Origin: an uncultured Erysipelotrichaceae bacterium
GTDB taxonomy: Bacteria > Bacillota_I > Bacilli_A > Erysipelotrichales > Erysipelotrichaceae
DNA length: 6,157 nt
Direction of reading: 5' to 3'
Assembly: GCA_937902945.1 (NCBI GenBank)
Contig: CALEMD010000339.1
Coordinates: forward strand, 1 to 6,157
Each line of letters opens with the position of its first letter. Position 1 is the stretch's first letter. Shown here piece after piece: positions 5,235-6,157 of the stretch. The notes beneath the pieces are model-generated. The model did not search any database and had not been told where the DNA came from. It saw nothing but the letters and a program-made list of their open reading frames with translations. The position numbers and the translations under genes are program-made.

Positions 5235-6157
5235 TTACTGCTTCTTTGTAACAATGATTGATGTTCCTGCAGTCAGGTTATAGTTGCCATCCTTAGGTTC
5301 CATTGCCTTATTGGAATTGTCGTTGATTGTTACTTGATCACTATCACCAATGGTCCCATTAGGAACAATATCAATTTTGTTCGCTTCACATAGAAGCTTC
5401 AACGTGCTGGATGTATCATTAACCCCAAACTTAACTGTTGTAGTTGTCGGTGAACTTGTTGCAGGATTTGGTGTTGCAAGGCTCGAATCAACTACTGTAT
5501 ATGTGATTCTTGCGTTCAGTCCCAAAGGTCTGTCACATGAAGTAGAATCACTTCCCAGGCCACCTTCACATGCATATTCTGTAATCATGCCATCTGTTCC
5601 ATGTTCATCATTTGGTGGAACTCTTTTCGTTGCAACTGCCTGTATATTGGCTCCCTTGCCATTAACCTCATCACACCATCTGACAAGTTCAAGATAATCC
5701 TTGCCAATCCATTGTCTAGAAGTTGACTGCAGTATAGGCATATACAGTGATACATTCAGTGTCAGTACTGTTCCAGCATCAACCTTGCTGCCAGCCGCAA
5801 TATCCTGACCGACAACATTGCCGGTATTTGCCATGTTATATACACCATGCGTAATGACAGTAACACTGCTGTTATTCTTGCTTGACTGCCAGGCTGTCAG
5901 TTCATCTGCTGTGTATCCAACAAGGTTTGGAATGACGACTCCTTTTCCTTTAGAAACAATCACGGTAAGGGTTTCTCCCTGGTTCATAGTATCTCCGGAT
6001 TTCTTATCCTGTGAGATGACCATGCCAGAATCAATTGTATCGCTGTAGTCTTCAACAGTTTGCAGCACAACCTTCTTGTTGGTTGCCCATGTCCTTACTT
6101 CTGCTATCGTCTTTCCAACAAAATTCTCTACCGTTACTACGCCTGCCGGTTCTGCAC
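5235..6157 (-). CDS. PASTA-repeat extracellular protein, C-terminal part (5' end outside window)
   Basis: An open frame of 306 residues runs in from the right edge; the reading frame stays open to 6155, so the GTG at 6068 is internal. Fragment residues about 6-71 form one PASTA repeat (ENFVGKTIAEV... SGMVISQDKKSGDTMNQGETLTVIVSKG). About 72-138 form a second, with the classic VIPNLVGYTADEL opening and GQDIAAGSKVDAGTVLTLNVS ending. About 142-222 form a diverged third with an inserted loop and three cysteines (161, 196, 207). A Pro/Thr/Ser linker (about 224-238) leads to a last PASTA-like module (about 239-303, Cys256). PASTA repeats bind peptidoglycan or muropeptides outside the cell, as in PrkC/StkP kinases and some penicillin-binding proteins. 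No kinase or transpeptidase domain and no membrane anchor are visible here, so the N-terminal half decides the class. The permease gene follows after 19 nt. Confidence 0.85.
   Translation of the reverse strand, partial: AEPAGVVTVENFVGKTIAEVRTWATNKKVVLQTVEDYSDTIDSGMVISQDKKSGDTMNQGETLTVIVSKGKGVVIPNLVGYTADELTAWQSSKNNSSVTVITHGVYNMANTGNVVGQDIAAGSKVDAGTVLTLNVSLYMPILQSTSRQWIGKDYLELVRWCDEVNGKGANIQAVATKRVPPNDEHGTDGMITEYACEGGLGSDSTSCDRPLGLNARITYTVVDSSLATPNPATSSPTTTTVKFGVNDTSSTLKLLCEANKIDIVPNGTIGDSDQVTINDNSNKAMEPKDGNYNLTAGTSIIVTKKQ

Noticed and set aside
5216..5254. TTG at 5254 as start of the permease
   Set aside because: The extra 13 residues are encoded mainly inside the PASTA gene end and its ribosome binding site; ATG 5215 has AGGGAGGG upstream and a family-like N-terminus.
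6066..6068. GTG as start codon of the PASTA gene, giving a 277-residue protein
   Set aside because: The frame remains open upstream to 6155 and the extra 29 residues complete the first PASTA repeat (ENFVGKTIAEVRTW), so the GTG is an internal valine codon.

Overview
The window is a bacterial chromosomal segment with every supported gene on the minus strand, so it reads from right to left. It suggests a Bacillota (Firmicutes) species. The reasons are the rpsF-ssb-rpsR operon with strong AGGAGG-type ribosome binding sites, a short S18 of the Firmicutes type, extracellular PASTA repeats, and Vex/MacB-like ABC transporter genes. The protein sequences look most like Erysipelotrichia, but that finer placement is an impression and not something the sequence proves.

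There are three transcription units. (1) From 6157 (cut by the window edge) to 2961: the C-terminal part of an extracellular PASTA-repeat protein, then an FtsX/MacB-type permease, then its ABC ATPase. The genes are 11-19 nt apart and the unit ends in a clear rho-independent terminator (2921-2957). (2) From about 2929 to 1226: an Lrp/AsnC-family regulator whose stop overlaps the start of a class I PLP-dependent aminotransferase (ATGA, 4-nt overlap). A short promoter region sits directly against the preceding terminator. (3) From about 1193 to 18: the operon rpsF (S6), ssb (single-strand DNA-binding protein), rpsR (S18). It has a recognisable extended -10 promoter, a leader that can fold over the rpsF Shine-Dalgarno sequence, and a strong terminator that overlaps the rpsR stop codon.

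Unit 3 is conserved housekeeping: S6 and S18 bind next to each other on 16S rRNA and SSB serves replication and repair. Unit 2 looks like a locally controlled amino-acid metabolism pair with unknown substrate. Unit 1 is the part most worth attention. A cell-wall-binding type of protein (PASTA repeats, with an atypical cysteine-containing repeat) is encoded in tight linkage with a mechanotransmission-type ABC system, which suggests, but does not prove, that the three work together at the cell envelope.

Four apparent upstream start codons (GTG 1102, ATG 2910, TTG 5254, GTG 6068) were rejected in favour of better supported starts; the last of these genes simply continues out of the window. No tRNA, rRNA, CRISPR array, insertion sequence or riboswitch was seen, and no gene-free stretch longer than about 130 bases exists.
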